A DNA stretch of 12,329 nt. It comes from Deinococcus sp. (lineage in GTDB: Bacteria > Deinococcota > Deinococci > JACQHA01). A program made the translations under genes and the position numbers. The stretch covers positions 1-12,329 of the forward strand of contig JACQHA010000378.1 in the NCBI GenBank assembly GCA_016199255.1, read 5' to 3'. This document shows, piece after piece, positions 1 through 6,611 of the stretch. Each line of letters starts with the position of its first letter. The stretch's first letter is position 1. The notes under the pieces are model-generated. The model was not told the DNA's origin. It was given only the letters and a program-made list of their open reading frames with translations, and did not search any database.

Positions 1-406
1 CAGCAGGACCGGCATCGACATCCACCCTGGGGCGCGCATTGGTCGCAACTTCTTCATTGACCACGGCACCGGCGTGGTGATTGGCGAGACCTGCGAGATT
101 GGGGACAACGTGAAGATCTACCAGGGGGTGACCCTAGGCGCCCTGAGCTTCAAGAAGGACGAGCGGGGGCGGATCGTGAAGGGGCTGAAGCGGCATCCCA
201 CCATTGAGAACAACGTGACCCTCTATGCCGGGTCCACGATCCTGGGCGGGAAGACGGTGATTGGCGAAGGGGCCACAGTGGGCGGCAACGTGTGGCTGAC
301 CCAGAGCATCCCCCCTGGCACCGTGGTGCAGATGGAGGGCCAGAGCCTGCGCTACCGCAATGACCCCACCAGGGTAGAGTCGTATGTGGTGGACTTCCAG
401 ATCTAG
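1..406 (+). CDS. cysE: serine O-acetyltransferase, C-terminal part (5' end outside window)
   Basis: The reading frame is open from base 2 to the TAG at 404-406, giving about 134 residues with no start in view. The visible part is a left-handed beta-helix with hexapeptide repeats (GARIGR, GVVIGE, CEIGDN, KTVIGE, ATVGGN). It includes the family signature TGIDIHPGA followed by FFIDHGTG, whose His residues correspond to the catalytic and substrate-binding positions of serine acetyltransferases. The loop after [10 protein letters not shown] with [11 protein letters not shown] and RHPTI is typical of the CysE/EpsC type that many non-enteric bacteria carry. The enzyme makes O-acetylserine from serine and acetyl-CoA in the cytoplasm, the first step of cysteine synthesis. 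The ATG at 74 is internal and not the start. The gene converges on the minus-strand DUF2071 remnant, and I see no convincing terminator in the 114 bases between them. Confidence 0.93.
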   Translation, partial: SRTGIDIHPGARIGRNFFIDHGTGVVIGETCEIGDNVKIYQGVTLGALSFKKDERGRIVKGLKRHPTIENNVTLYAGSTILGGKTVIGEGATVGGNVWLTQSIPPGTVVQMEGQSLRYRNDPTRVESYVVDFQI

Positions 407-520
407 GTGGACTGGTGTTGGCTGAGAGAGGGACTAGTCTGTAAGTTGGTCACCAGGATTCGACAAGGATTCCAAGCGTTTAGGCCTACCCTAGAAAGCC
501 TGCGAACGTAGTTGCTCCCC

Positions 521-1268
521 TTACACCTTGGCCAGGAGCCAGATCTGCACCGCCATGGCCTCAGCGTAATAGAGCAAGGGATCGCCCTCTGGTGTGGGCA
601 GTCCGTGGGATTCGAGCATAGTTGAGTGAAATGATACCAGCTCTGCCTGGTAGAGCTGCCAGGGCTGATGGAAGATGCGGCTTCTGTAGAGCTGGTCCTG
701 GTGGGCAGCATAGAGGCAGTAGCGCTCGGTGAGGAAAAAGGCCAGCGAGCCAGGTTCAGTTTGCGGCAGTACCTGGCCAATGGTCCAGGTGGCGCTGAAT
801 TCCGCCGGCGGAACCCGGCGGTGAGTGCGGCGGGAGCTATAGACAATAGTCTGGCCCTGCTGCTTCAGGTCAATGTGGGCATGGCAGTAGGGCAGACGGT
901 AGGCCCAGTGCGCTGCCCAGGCGGCTAGTGCACTGGTGTAGTGCACTGGTGGCCTCCAGGGAGAAAAACCACACCCCCGGGACGCCATTGAGATGGACAT
1001 AGGTACGCACGTTCAGCTCGTGGAAGGCGTTCAGCCCCGGAAGAGGTGGTAGGAACACCGGCCGCACTCCCCACATGGTGAAGGGCACCACTCCGATCCA
1101 GGCATTGCCGGCAAAGGTGTCGATGGCCAGGCGACTGGGGATCAGCGGCCGGAGCAGCTCTGCTGGCATCGGCCAGTGCAGGAACAGCAGCTTGCCCCAG
1201 CGCTGGTGCATGATTGGCCGGCCAGAAGGCCGGGTGCGGATGGAGAGGCGGTCTATGTAGTCTGCCAC
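521..1268 (-). pseudogene. DUF2071 (YqjF-like) protein, frameshifted by a 13-bp tandem duplication
   Basis: Two minus-strand frames together make one DUF2071 protein. The first (GTG at 1266-1268) gives MADYIDRLSI...PGVWFFSLEATSAL (residue 110), then runs out of frame to a stop at 870-872. The second frame resumes with AAWAAHWAYRLPYCHAHIDL and reaches the TAA at 521-523, including the family's late motifs PGSLAFFLTERYCLYA and LYRSRIFHQPW. A perfect 13-bp tandem repeat (926-938 and 939-951) sits at the break. Removing one copy restores an uninterrupted 244-residue protein, a normal length for the family. The function of DUF2071 is unknown. The GTG start abuts the TAG of threonine synthase with no gap (TAGGTG), so the two were co-translated. 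It could be a recent pseudogene, a reversible on/off locus, or an assembly error. Confidence 0.85.
926..951. repeat. exact 13-bp tandem duplication (2 copies) inside the DUF2071 gene
   Basis: The plus strand reads TAGTGCACTGGTG twice back to back (926-938, 939-951), with neither flank extending the repeat. Because 13 is not a multiple of three, the second copy shifts the minus-strand reading frame by one base. With one copy the gene reads E-A-T-S-A-L-A-A-W-A-A-H without interruption. This is seen directly in the sequence. Confidence 0.97.
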
Positions 1269-2498
1269 CTACTCCACTACCGCCCGCACCGCATCCAGGT
1301 CTGGGGGAATGAGCTTTGGTGCTCCTGCCACCCGGATAGCCGAGGCACTGTCTTTCAGCCCGTTGCCGGTCACCACTACCAGGCAGCGGTCAGTGGAACG
1401 CACAATGCCGCTATTGACGCACTGGATCAGGCCGGCGAAGGCGGCCGCCGCTGCTGGTTCAGCGAACACCCCGCTGAGCCTGGGCAAAAGCCGCATGGCG
1501 CTGGCGATTTCTTCGTCGCTGACTGCTACAAAGCGGCCACCTGATTCGCGGATAGCGTTCAGTGCCTTAGTAGGGTTGCGGGGCACACCGACGGCGATGG
1601 AGTCGGCGAAGGTATCGGCGCCAGTGGGGCGCCAGGGCTGGTTGCGCTCCCAGGCCAGCTTGAGTGGTTGCGCCCCTGCTGCCTGGACGCCGATCATCTT
1701 GGGCACGTGCTGGCTCAGGCCCAGCAGGTGCATTTCCTTAAGGCCTTTATAGGTGCCGGCAATGGAACAGCCGTCGCCTACTGACATGAACACATAGTCC
1801 GGCGGGTTCCCCTGGAACTGCTCGGCAATTTCCAGACCACAGGTCTTCTTGCCCTCCACTGGGATAGGGTTAATGGCAGCATTGCGGTTATACCAGCCCC
1901 AGTGCTCAATGGCCTGCTGCGACAGGCGGAAGGTAGCCTCATAATCGCCGTCTACCACCATCACCTTGGCGCCGAACATGAGCAGCTGGGCGATTTTTCC
2001 CTCTGGGGCGAACTTCGGAACGAAGATGTAGCAGGGCAGGCCGGCGGCGGCGGCGAAGCCGGCGCAGGACGAGGCAGCGTTGCCGGTAGAGGCGCAGGCA
2101 ATAGCCTTGGCCCCTGATTCCAGGGCCTTGGAAACGCTGAGCGAGCTGGCCCGGTCCTTAAAAGAAGCGGTGGGGTTGCGGCCGTCGTCTTTGATGTACA
2201 GGTGCTTGAGCCCCAGCTCGGCCTCTACCCGATTAGCTTTGTACACTGGCGTCCAGCCCACTTGCAGGTTCTGGATAAACTGCCGCCCAGTGAGCGGCAA
2301 TAGCGGCAGGTAGCGCCAGTGCGAGCGCTCTTTGTTGGCAGCCAGCGACATGTGGTTTAACTCTTTCTTCGCGGCATCGTAGTCGTAGAGCACGTCTAGA
2401 ATACCTGTGATGCCGCAGGCCGGGCAGGTGTACCGGACCTCAGTAGGCCGGTATTCCCGGCCACATTCAACACAGCGCAAGTGGGAGACGTGGGACAT
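1269..2498 (-). CDS. thrC: threonine synthase
   Basis: PLP enzyme converting O-phosphohomoserine to threonine in the cytoplasm. From the ATG at 2496-2498 it encodes 409 residues, the usual size of the compact class. The N-terminus carries a zinc-ribbon-like pair of CxxC motifs (CVEC and CPAC, about residues 9-26), seen in many archaeal and bacterial threonine synthases. The PLP lysine lies in NPTASFKDRA (Lys114), the glycine-rich phosphate loop follows as ACASTGNAASS, and VVTGNGLKDS is near the C-terminus. A GTG in frame at 2535-2537 would add 13 residues (CQEPYLRSENPT...), but these precede the conserved start and look unlike the family, so the ATG is preferred. Its Shine-Dalgarno is modest (GAGAAGTGAGAA). 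The stop TAG at 1269-1271 directly abuts the GTG of the DUF2071 gene, so the two form a transcription unit. Cysteate or other beta-replacing fold-type II enzymes are a less likely alternative. Confidence 0.93.
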   Translation of the reverse strand: MSHVSHLRCVECGREYRPTEVRYTCPACGITGILDVLYDYDAAKKELNHMSLAANKERSHWRYLPLLPLTGRQFIQNLQVGWTPVYKANRVEAELGLKHLYIKDDGRNPTASFKDRASSLSVSKALESGAKAIACASTGNAASSCAGFAAAAGLPCYIFVPKFAPEGKIAQLLMFGAKVMVVDGDYEATFRLSQQAIEHWGWYNRNAAINPIPVEGKKTCGLEIAEQFQGNPPDYVFMSVGDGCSIAGTYKGLKEMHLLGLSQHVPKMIGVQAAGAQPLKLAWERNQPWRPTGADTFADSIAVGVPRNPTKALNAIRESGGRFVAVSDEEIASAMRLLPRLSGVFAEPAAAAAFAGLIQCVNSGIVRSTDRCLVVVTGNGLKDSASAIRVAGAPKLIPPDLDAVRAVVE

Positions 2499-2555
2499 AG
2501 TTGGATTCTCACTTCTCAGGTAGGGTTCCTGGCACACCAGGTTCCCCGGCCGCTG

Positions 2556-2801
2556 TTATTCGCCACTGGCGAACTCTGCTGCAGGGAGTGATACATGCGG
2601 GAAGGTGTCTAGCTGCTTGAGCTGGGCTTCGATGCGTTTAAGCACCTTGGCCTTAAAGTAGCGCTCGCCACATTGCTGGCATACACCGGTGGGAACGTTG
2701 TTGATCACCGCTACTAGCTGGTCGCCCCACCAGCAAGCTTTTGGTGCTCTGCGCTCCACCACTTGTCCGCCGCAGAACGTGCAGTCGCCGTACTCGCTCA
2801 T
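2556..2801 (-). CDS. YgiT-type zinc finger antitoxin (MqsA N-domain-like)
   Basis: An 81-residue protein from the ATG at 2799-2801, preceded by a strong Shine-Dalgarno (GGAGGAAAGC). Upstream in-frame codons would add ten residues inside the toxin gene and are not needed. It has two CxxC zinc knuckles (Cys7/Cys10 in CTFC, Cys41/Cys44 in CQQC) separated by the usual beta-strand region with NNVPTGVC and followed by GERYF, the YgiT-type signature. A helical tail (KVLKRIEAQLKQL) is present, but there is no MqsA-like helix-turn-helix DNA-binding domain. It overlaps the upstream DUF4258 gene by the 4 bases ATGA and is the expected partner, binding and neutralising that toxin. Assignment as antitoxin rests on the known pairing of these two families; activity is inferred. 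Confidence 0.88.
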   Translation of the reverse strand: MSEYGDCTFCGGQVVERRAPKACWWGDQLVAVINNVPTGVCQQCGERYFKAKVLKRIEAQLKQLDTFPHVSLPAAEFASGE

Positions 2802-3106
2802 GCTTTCCTCCGAGTGCGTGGGTCGGACCATTTAGGAGTGCGAGGGATATAAACCGTGATCACTCGCAGCTTACCCAGGGAAGTGTGCCCGCAGACGATG
2901 TGGACCGGCTTCCTACCAGAGAAGCCGAGTACCAGGCAGCTGGGCCCACGCGGATCATGAGGGTAATCCTCTAACACGTCACCATTCAGCAAAGCATTCT
3001 CCACATCTTGTACCCTTGGCCGCTCGGCCTGTCGCTCTGCCTCAGCATGGACCGAGTACTCGTAGTCACCCGGGGCAACTTGGGCCCGGATCCAGGCAAT
3101 GTCCAT
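2798..3106 (-). CDS. DUF4258 protein, probable toxin of a toxin-antitoxin pair
   Basis: A 102-residue protein from the ATG at 3104-3106. It shows the DUF4258 pattern in order: SVHAEAERQAERPRV (His20, then the Arg-rich helix), a central LEDYPHDPRGPSCLVLG strand-turn-strand, PVHIVCG (His69), and VITVYIP..PKW at the end of the domain. DUF4258 is regarded as related to RelE/MqsR-type small RNases and is often encoded immediately before a YgiT zinc-finger antitoxin, as here. The predicted role is cleavage of mRNA when not neutralised; this is inferred from family and context. The C-terminal tail (SDPRTRRKA) is basic. Its stop TGA overlaps the antitoxin ATG. The toxin-first order matches mqsRA rather than the more common antitoxin-first layout. 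The 132-base region upstream (3107-3238) must hold its promoter but shows only weak candidates. Confidence 0.86.
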   Translation of the reverse strand: MDIAWIRAQVAPGDYEYSVHAEAERQAERPRVQDVENALLNGDVLEDYPHDPRGPSCLVLGFSGRKPVHIVCGHTSLGKLRVITVYIPRTPKWSDPRTRRKA

Positions 3107-3238
3107 ACTCGTGCCCCACTGAGCCGCCCCTCATTGTAGCTGATGCTCGCTCTATCATTTGCTCAAGTTCAAGGGTGTTAGAGATCGATTCTATATGCTA
3201 CCAACCTGAGATGTGTCATAGGAACCCACATTCCGCTA

Positions 3239-4561
3239 TCATTGCTGAATATCGCTTGATGTCTCAGAAGACGCCGCTAATCGCTGTGCGACGGCGTGCC
3301 AGATCAGTCCAAGCACGATCATGCCTAGCCCAACCGACCAGATATGAACTTCGACCCAGAATGCTAGGAACAGACACGCCGCTAATCCAACCCAGGCTAA
3401 CCACTTGGGATACAGGCGTTCAGCTCCCTTGAGTTGTAAAGCTGAGAGATTCGTTATGGCATAGTAAATCAGTACAGTGAACGCGCTAAACGACCAGGTT
3501 GTTTTGACGTTGCCGATCAGGACGAGCGTGGCAATTCCTATCCCAACGATGAGAACGGCAACATAGGGTGTTGCATTGTTGGAGCTGATGCGAGTGGTCA
3601 CGCGGGGCATATCGCGGTGGCGTCCCATCGCTAACAAGACCCGTGAAAGCCCCAGAATCAAATTGAGTAGTACCCCCAACATCGCTGTAATCGCGCCCAC
3701 CGCGACCACCTGTGGGGTCAATGGAAAATCAAATTGGCGGGCGGCAATTTCCAGTGGTGCAGTCTGCGACTGTGTTACGCCGGACAATACTTCAGTACCC
3801 ACCACGCCCACACCGACGATAGCGACACTGATATACAGCGCCATCGTCAAGAACATGGCTACGATGATCGCTCTGGGAATGACACGTCGGGGATCACGGA
3901 TTTCTTCTCCCATCGTCGCGATACGTCCATAGCCGGTGTATGCGACAAACATGAGCGCCGTTGCTTGCAGTAGATTCGCTACTGGGTTTCCCGCAGGATT
4001 GAAGAATGGCGACAGATTTTCCGATCCGGCGTCAACCAGCTTGGGTAAACCGGTGATGACAAAGAGAGCCAGAGCAGACATGGTTATGGAGACGATGACG
4101 ATATTCGTGGCATTTGAACGTCGGAGTCCGCTCAGAACAACAACGGTTAGAACAAGAGCTGCGAGAAGTCCTAAGGGAATAATGAAATCACGAGTGTCTA
4201 CACCCAGAAGGTTAAGCAGGTAACCAGCAAAACCGAGCGCAGCAGTCGCGGCAGACGCGGTTTTTGCCAACAGGAATGTCCAACCTGCTGTAAAACCGAA
4301 CCATGAATTGAGAAATTTGTATCCATACTCGTAAGTGCCTCCACTGACGGCATGGTTGGCCGCCAACTGTGCACTGTTCAACCCGTTACAGATTGCCACC
4401 AATGCAGCCAGCGCAATAGCGAGAATGACTGCTGGACCGGCAACACCCGATGCGATTCCAATACTGACGAATACGCCCGTTCCCAGAATAGACCCCATGC
4501 CCATCATGGTCGCGCCAAATAGCCCGAGTTCGCGTTTAAGGACCTGTGGTGCTTGCGCCAT
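3239..4561 (-). CDS. APC-superfamily amino acid permease
   Basis: A 440-residue, very hydrophobic inner-membrane protein with about 12 transmembrane segments. The first segment has the APC-family unwound-helix motif MGMGSILGTGVFVSIG (about residues 20-35), with the expected Gly-rich stretch for substrate amino-group binding. YTGYGRIATMGEEIRDPRRVIPRAI (about residues 208-232) is the conserved APC loop, and SRVLLAMGRHRDMP a later one. The start ATG (4559-4561) lies 18 bases after the amidohydrolase stop, with AGGA upstream, so the two are probably co-transcribed. The permease would take up amino acids (or N-acyl amino acids) for or from the deacylase; the true substrate cannot be read from the sequence. 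Base composition is unusual: sampled 60-base lines are 42-57% G+C against 62-63% in sampled lines of the amidohydrolase and Mo-hydroxylase genes, which suggests separate acquisition. Confidence 0.92.
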   Translation of the reverse strand: MAQAPQVLKRELGLFGATMMGMGSILGTGVFVSIGIASGVAGPAVILAIALAALVAICNGLNSAQLAANHAVSGGTYEYGYKFLNSWFGFTAGWTFLLAKTASAATAALGFAGYLLNLLGVDTRDFIIPLGLLAALVLTVVVLSGLRRSNATNIVIVSITMSALALFVITGLPKLVDAGSENLSPFFNPAGNPVANLLQATALMFVAYTGYGRIATMGEEIRDPRRVIPRAIIVAMFLTMALYISVAIVGVGVVGTEVLSGVTQSQTAPLEIAARQFDFPLTPQVVAVGAITAMLGVLLNLILGLSRVLLAMGRHRDMPRVTTRISSNNATPYVAVLIVGIGIATLVLIGNVKTTWSFSAFTVLIYYAITNLSALQLKGAERLYPKWLAWVGLAACLFLAFWVEVHIWSVGLGMIVLGLIWHAVAQRLAASSETSSDIQQ

Positions 4562-4579
4562 TGATCCTGCTCAGGACGT

Positions 4580-6175
4580 CTACCTCTCCCGCCTCAGCAC
4601 TCGCCCCGGCAGCGCGTTCGTCTGATTACCATGATCTACCACCACCTGGCCGTTGACCATGACGTAGTCAATGCCCTCCGGGTGCTGCTTGGGGTTCTCG
4701 AAAGTGGCGGTGTCTTTGATGGTCTTGGGGTCAAACACTACGAAAGTGGCCCGCTTGCCCACGGCGATCTGGCCCTCGTCACTGAATCCCAGTCGCTGGG
4801 CGGCAACGCTGGTCATCTTGCGAATCGCCTCTTCTAAAGAGATGATCCGGCGCTTGCGCACGTACTCCCCCAGCACCCGGGGGAAAGTGCCGTACAGCCT
4901 GGGGTGGGGCCGGGCGCCGATGATGCCATCGGTGCAGAAGCCGCCGTAGGGCAGGCGCACGATTTCTTCGATGATCTCCTCTGACTGGCTGAAGGACACA
5001 ATAGAGATGCCCATGCGCTCCTCTAAGAGGGCGTCGAAGATGGCGTCCACTGGGTCCACACCCCGCTCCTGGGCAATGCTTCTGAAGTTCTTGCCTACCA
5101 TCCACTGGTTCTTCTCGGTGGCCACGCTGCCCACGTAGAGCCCTTCTGGCCCTGAGAACCACAGGAAGTTCTCCCACTCCCGGTCTTTGGTGCGCTCCCA
5201 GATCTCTTGGCGCATCTGCTGGCGCTGCTTGGGGTCCGCCAGCCGCTCCAGGGTTTTCTCGGCGCCACCGTCGTGCACCCAGGGGGGGAGGACAGCGCCC
5301 AGGATGGTGGACCCGGCAATGTAGGGGTACTGGTCGAAGGTCACCTGGACCCCGGCCTGGCGGTAGTTTTCAATGGTCTGCATGAACTGCTCAAACTTAG
5401 GCCAGTTCTCCCTGCCGGCGATCTTCAAATGGGAGAGGTGCACGTCGCAGCCGGTCTCCTGGCCGACAGATAAGATCTCCTCTACTGCCTCCACCGTCGT
5501 AGTGCCCTCGCTGCGCAGGTGGATGCAGATAAATGCCTTCTCCTCAGCCAGCACCTGGCACAGGCCCACTAGCTCCGCCCGGTCAGCATAGGTGCAGGGG
5601 GTGTAGATCAGTCCGGTGCTCATCCCCACTGCTCCCTGGTGCAGGCTCTGGCGCAGTAGCTCCCCCATGCGGGCAATTTCCTTGGCGCTGGCCCGTCGCG
5701 CCGCAAAGCCCAGCACGTAAGCGCGCAGCGCGCCGTGGGGCGTGGTGAACACTGGATTGGTAGCGGTGCCTCGGTGCTCGAAGGCTTTCAGGTAGTCGGC
5801 AACGGTGTTCCAATCCCAGGCAATGTCCGGGTTGCCCTCCAGCCCGGCTAGCTGCCGGCGCCAGATAGGTTTATGCTCATCCCGGATAGGGGCGACGGAA
5901 ATGCCATCCTGGCCCAGCAGCTCGGTAGTGCAGCCCTGACGGATCTTCATGGGCACGCCAGGCTCGGCCAGCAAGATCAGGTCCGAGTGGCAGTGTAGGT
6001 CAATGAAGCCAGGGGCTACCACATGGCCGCTGCAATCCAGCACCTGCCGCGCCTGGTCGGTGGACACCTTCCCCACCTGGACGATCTTTCCGTCCTGGAC
6101 ACCTATGGCGCCCTTGAACCGCCGCTTGCCGGTGCCGTCAGTAATCGTAGCGTTCTGCAAAATCAGATCCAACAT
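4580..6175 (-). CDS. N-acyl-D-amino-acid deacylase family amidohydrolase
   Basis: A 531-residue metal-dependent amidohydrolase, close to the usual 480-540 of D-aminoacylases, which release free D-amino acids from N-acyl-D-amino acids. The TIM-barrel metal site is visible: HxH at His61/His63 in GFIDLHCHSD, His219 in IHLRSE, His249 in HLSHLK, and the catalytic-type Asp416 in GGFCTDG. These positions track the Alcaligenes faecalis enzyme (recalled as His67, His69, His220, His250, Asp366). The fourth metal ligand, Cys96 there, is replaced by Asp90 (LGQDGIS instead of GNCGIS). The ends of the protein (DLILQNATITDGTG and FVVFDPKTIKDTATFENP) form the small beta-sandwich typical of the family. The ATG at 6173-6175 is preceded by GAGGAG. 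It heads a unit with the permease. A related substrate such as a cyclic imide or N-carbamoyl compound is possible; family is certain, substrate is not. Confidence 0.9.
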   Translation of the reverse strand: MLDLILQNATITDGTGKRRFKGAIGVQDGKIVQVGKVSTDQARQVLDCSGHVVAPGFIDLHCHSDLILLAEPGVPMKIRQGCTTELLGQDGISVAPIRDEHKPIWRRQLAGLEGNPDIAWDWNTVADYLKAFEHRGTATNPVFTTPHGALRAYVLGFAARRASAKEIARMGELLRQSLHQGAVGMSTGLIYTPCTYADRAELVGLCQVLAEEKAFICIHLRSEGTTTVEAVEEILSVGQETGCDVHLSHLKIAGRENWPKFEQFMQTIENYRQAGVQVTFDQYPYIAGSTILGAVLPPWVHDGGAEKTLERLADPKQRQQMRQEIWERTKDREWENFLWFSGPEGLYVGSVATEKNQWMVGKNFRSIAQERGVDPVDAIFDALLEERMGISIVSFSQSEEIIEEIVRLPYGGFCTDGIIGARPHPRLYGTFPRVLGEYVRKRRIISLEEAIRKMTSVAAQRLGFSDEGQIAVGKRATFVVFDPKTIKDTATFENPKQHPEGIDYVMVNGQVVVDHGNQTNALPGRVLRRER

Positions 6176-6199
6176 ACGCTCCTCGCCCGTCGCCCCGCT

Positions 6200-6228
6200 A
6201 TGCTACACAGTGCACCAGGCAGGTGCAA
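6200..6228 (-). promoter_or_regulatory. candidate promoter of the amidohydrolase/permease unit
   Basis: On the minus strand TTGCAC (6223-6228) and TAGCAT (6200-6205) are separated by exactly 17 bases. The -10 matches TATAAT at four of six positions and the -35 matches TTGACA at three. The start point would fall near 6193, giving a short leader that includes the GAGGAG Shine-Dalgarno at 6179-6184. This is pattern-based and untested. Confidence 0.4.
6211..6227. promoter_or_regulatory. inverted repeat TGCACC-N5-GGTGCA, candidate operator
   Basis: A perfect 6-base inverted repeat with a 5-base centre (AGGCA) occupies 6211-6216 and 6222-6227. It fills most of the space between the proposed -35 and -10 boxes of the amidohydrolase, the position where a dimeric repressor would block polymerase. 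No regulator gene is visible in the window. Confidence 0.4.
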
Positions 6229-6336
6229 TCGCCGTTTTGGTCTTCAGCTTCACAGCGACTCAGGTGCTGGATCACCGGTTATGTTCGTTGTCTTTTCTGG
6301 ACAGGGAGTCTGTGAGTTTCGGGAGCGGCCAGGTAT

Positions 6337-6365
6337 TTGACCATGGTTATGGACCATGGTAGGAT
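6337..6365 (+). promoter_or_regulatory. candidate promoter of Phd/VapC module 1, predicted leaderless
   Basis: TTGACC (6337-6342) and TAGGAT (6360-6365) are exactly 17 bases apart and match the sigma70 consensus at 5/6 and 4/6 positions. Transcription would begin about seven bases downstream, at or next to the A of the antitoxin ATG (6372), so the mRNA would have essentially no 5' leader. The AGGA at 6361-6364 that could look like a Shine-Dalgarno would then be part of the -10 box. Confidence 0.45.
6340..6360. promoter_or_regulatory. paired ACCATGGT palindromes, candidate autoregulatory operator
   Basis: The 8-base palindrome ACCATGGT occurs at 6340-6347 and 6353-6360, centres 13 bases apart, so the pair is both a direct and an inverted repeat with TATGG between. 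It covers the -35/-10 interval just in front of the Phd-type antitoxin gene. Phd/YefM antitoxins are known to bind short palindromes in their own promoters. Confidence 0.5.
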
Positions 6366-6371
6366 TTTGAC

Positions 6372-6611
6372 ATGGATAAGATTGCTGTTTCTAAGTTTAA
6401 GGCGACCTGCCTGGCATTGCTGGAGCGAGTTCGCAAGACAGGGGAGCCTCTCCTTATCACCAAACGAGGAGTTCCCATTGCTCAGGTGTTACCTCCTCCC
6501 CAGCCTGCTCCACAGGAACTGAGTGTATTTGGGTGCATGGCGGGAGCGGCTGAAGAAGTGGGGGATATCGTTCAGCCCCTCCCGGAAGAAGATTGGGAAG
6601 CACTGTGCTGA
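6372..6611 (+). CDS. Phd/YefM-family antitoxin (module 1)
   Basis: A 79-residue antitoxin from the ATG at 6372. The N-terminal half has the Phd/YefM fold pattern: KIAVSKFKATCLALLERVRKTG, then a beta-hairpin LLITKRGVPIAQVLP (about residues 27-41) that ends the DNA-binding dimer domain. The second half is Pro/Glu-rich and ends in DIVQPLPEEDW, the flexible tail that in such proteins wraps and inhibits the PIN-domain toxin. It should repress its own promoter as a dimer, and two palindromes lie directly upstream. The stop TGA (6609-6611) overlaps the beginning of vapC, which starts at 6605. There is no separate leader if the proposed promoter is right. Identification as antitoxin is firm from fold pattern and position; the exact partner specificity is inferred. 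Confidence 0.9.
   Translation: MDKIAVSKFKATCLALLERVRKTGEPLLITKRGVPIAQVLPPPQPAPQELSVFGCMAGAAEEVGDIVQPLPEEDWEALC

Noticed and set aside
407..520. Terminator or small gene between the converging serine acetyltransferase and DUF2071 genes
   Set aside because: Only short palindromes (for example GACTAGTC near 432) are present, with no G+C-rich hairpin followed by T-run and no supported small frame.
403..846. Open frame of 147 residues on the minus strand
   Set aside because: Low-complexity, Arg/Ser/Pro-rich translation in a different frame over the DUF2071 remnant; no family resemblance and no ribosome-binding site.
521..1000. Separate 159-residue minus-strand gene with an ATG at 998-1000
   Set aside because: Its residues from the AAWAAHW segment onward continue the DUF2071 family pattern started in the other frame, and the first part is out-of-frame translation of the upstream half. 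It is the 3' half of the frameshifted gene.
3016..3432. Plus-strand frame of 138 residues spanning the toxin start and the permease end
   Set aside because: It is antisense to two well-supported genes and has no recognisable motif, so it is most likely chance.
4779..5177. Arg/Gly-rich minus-strand open frame of 132 residues
   Set aside because: It is a frame-shadow of the amidohydrolase gene on the same strand; the composition is typical of a shifted reading of G+C-rich DNA.
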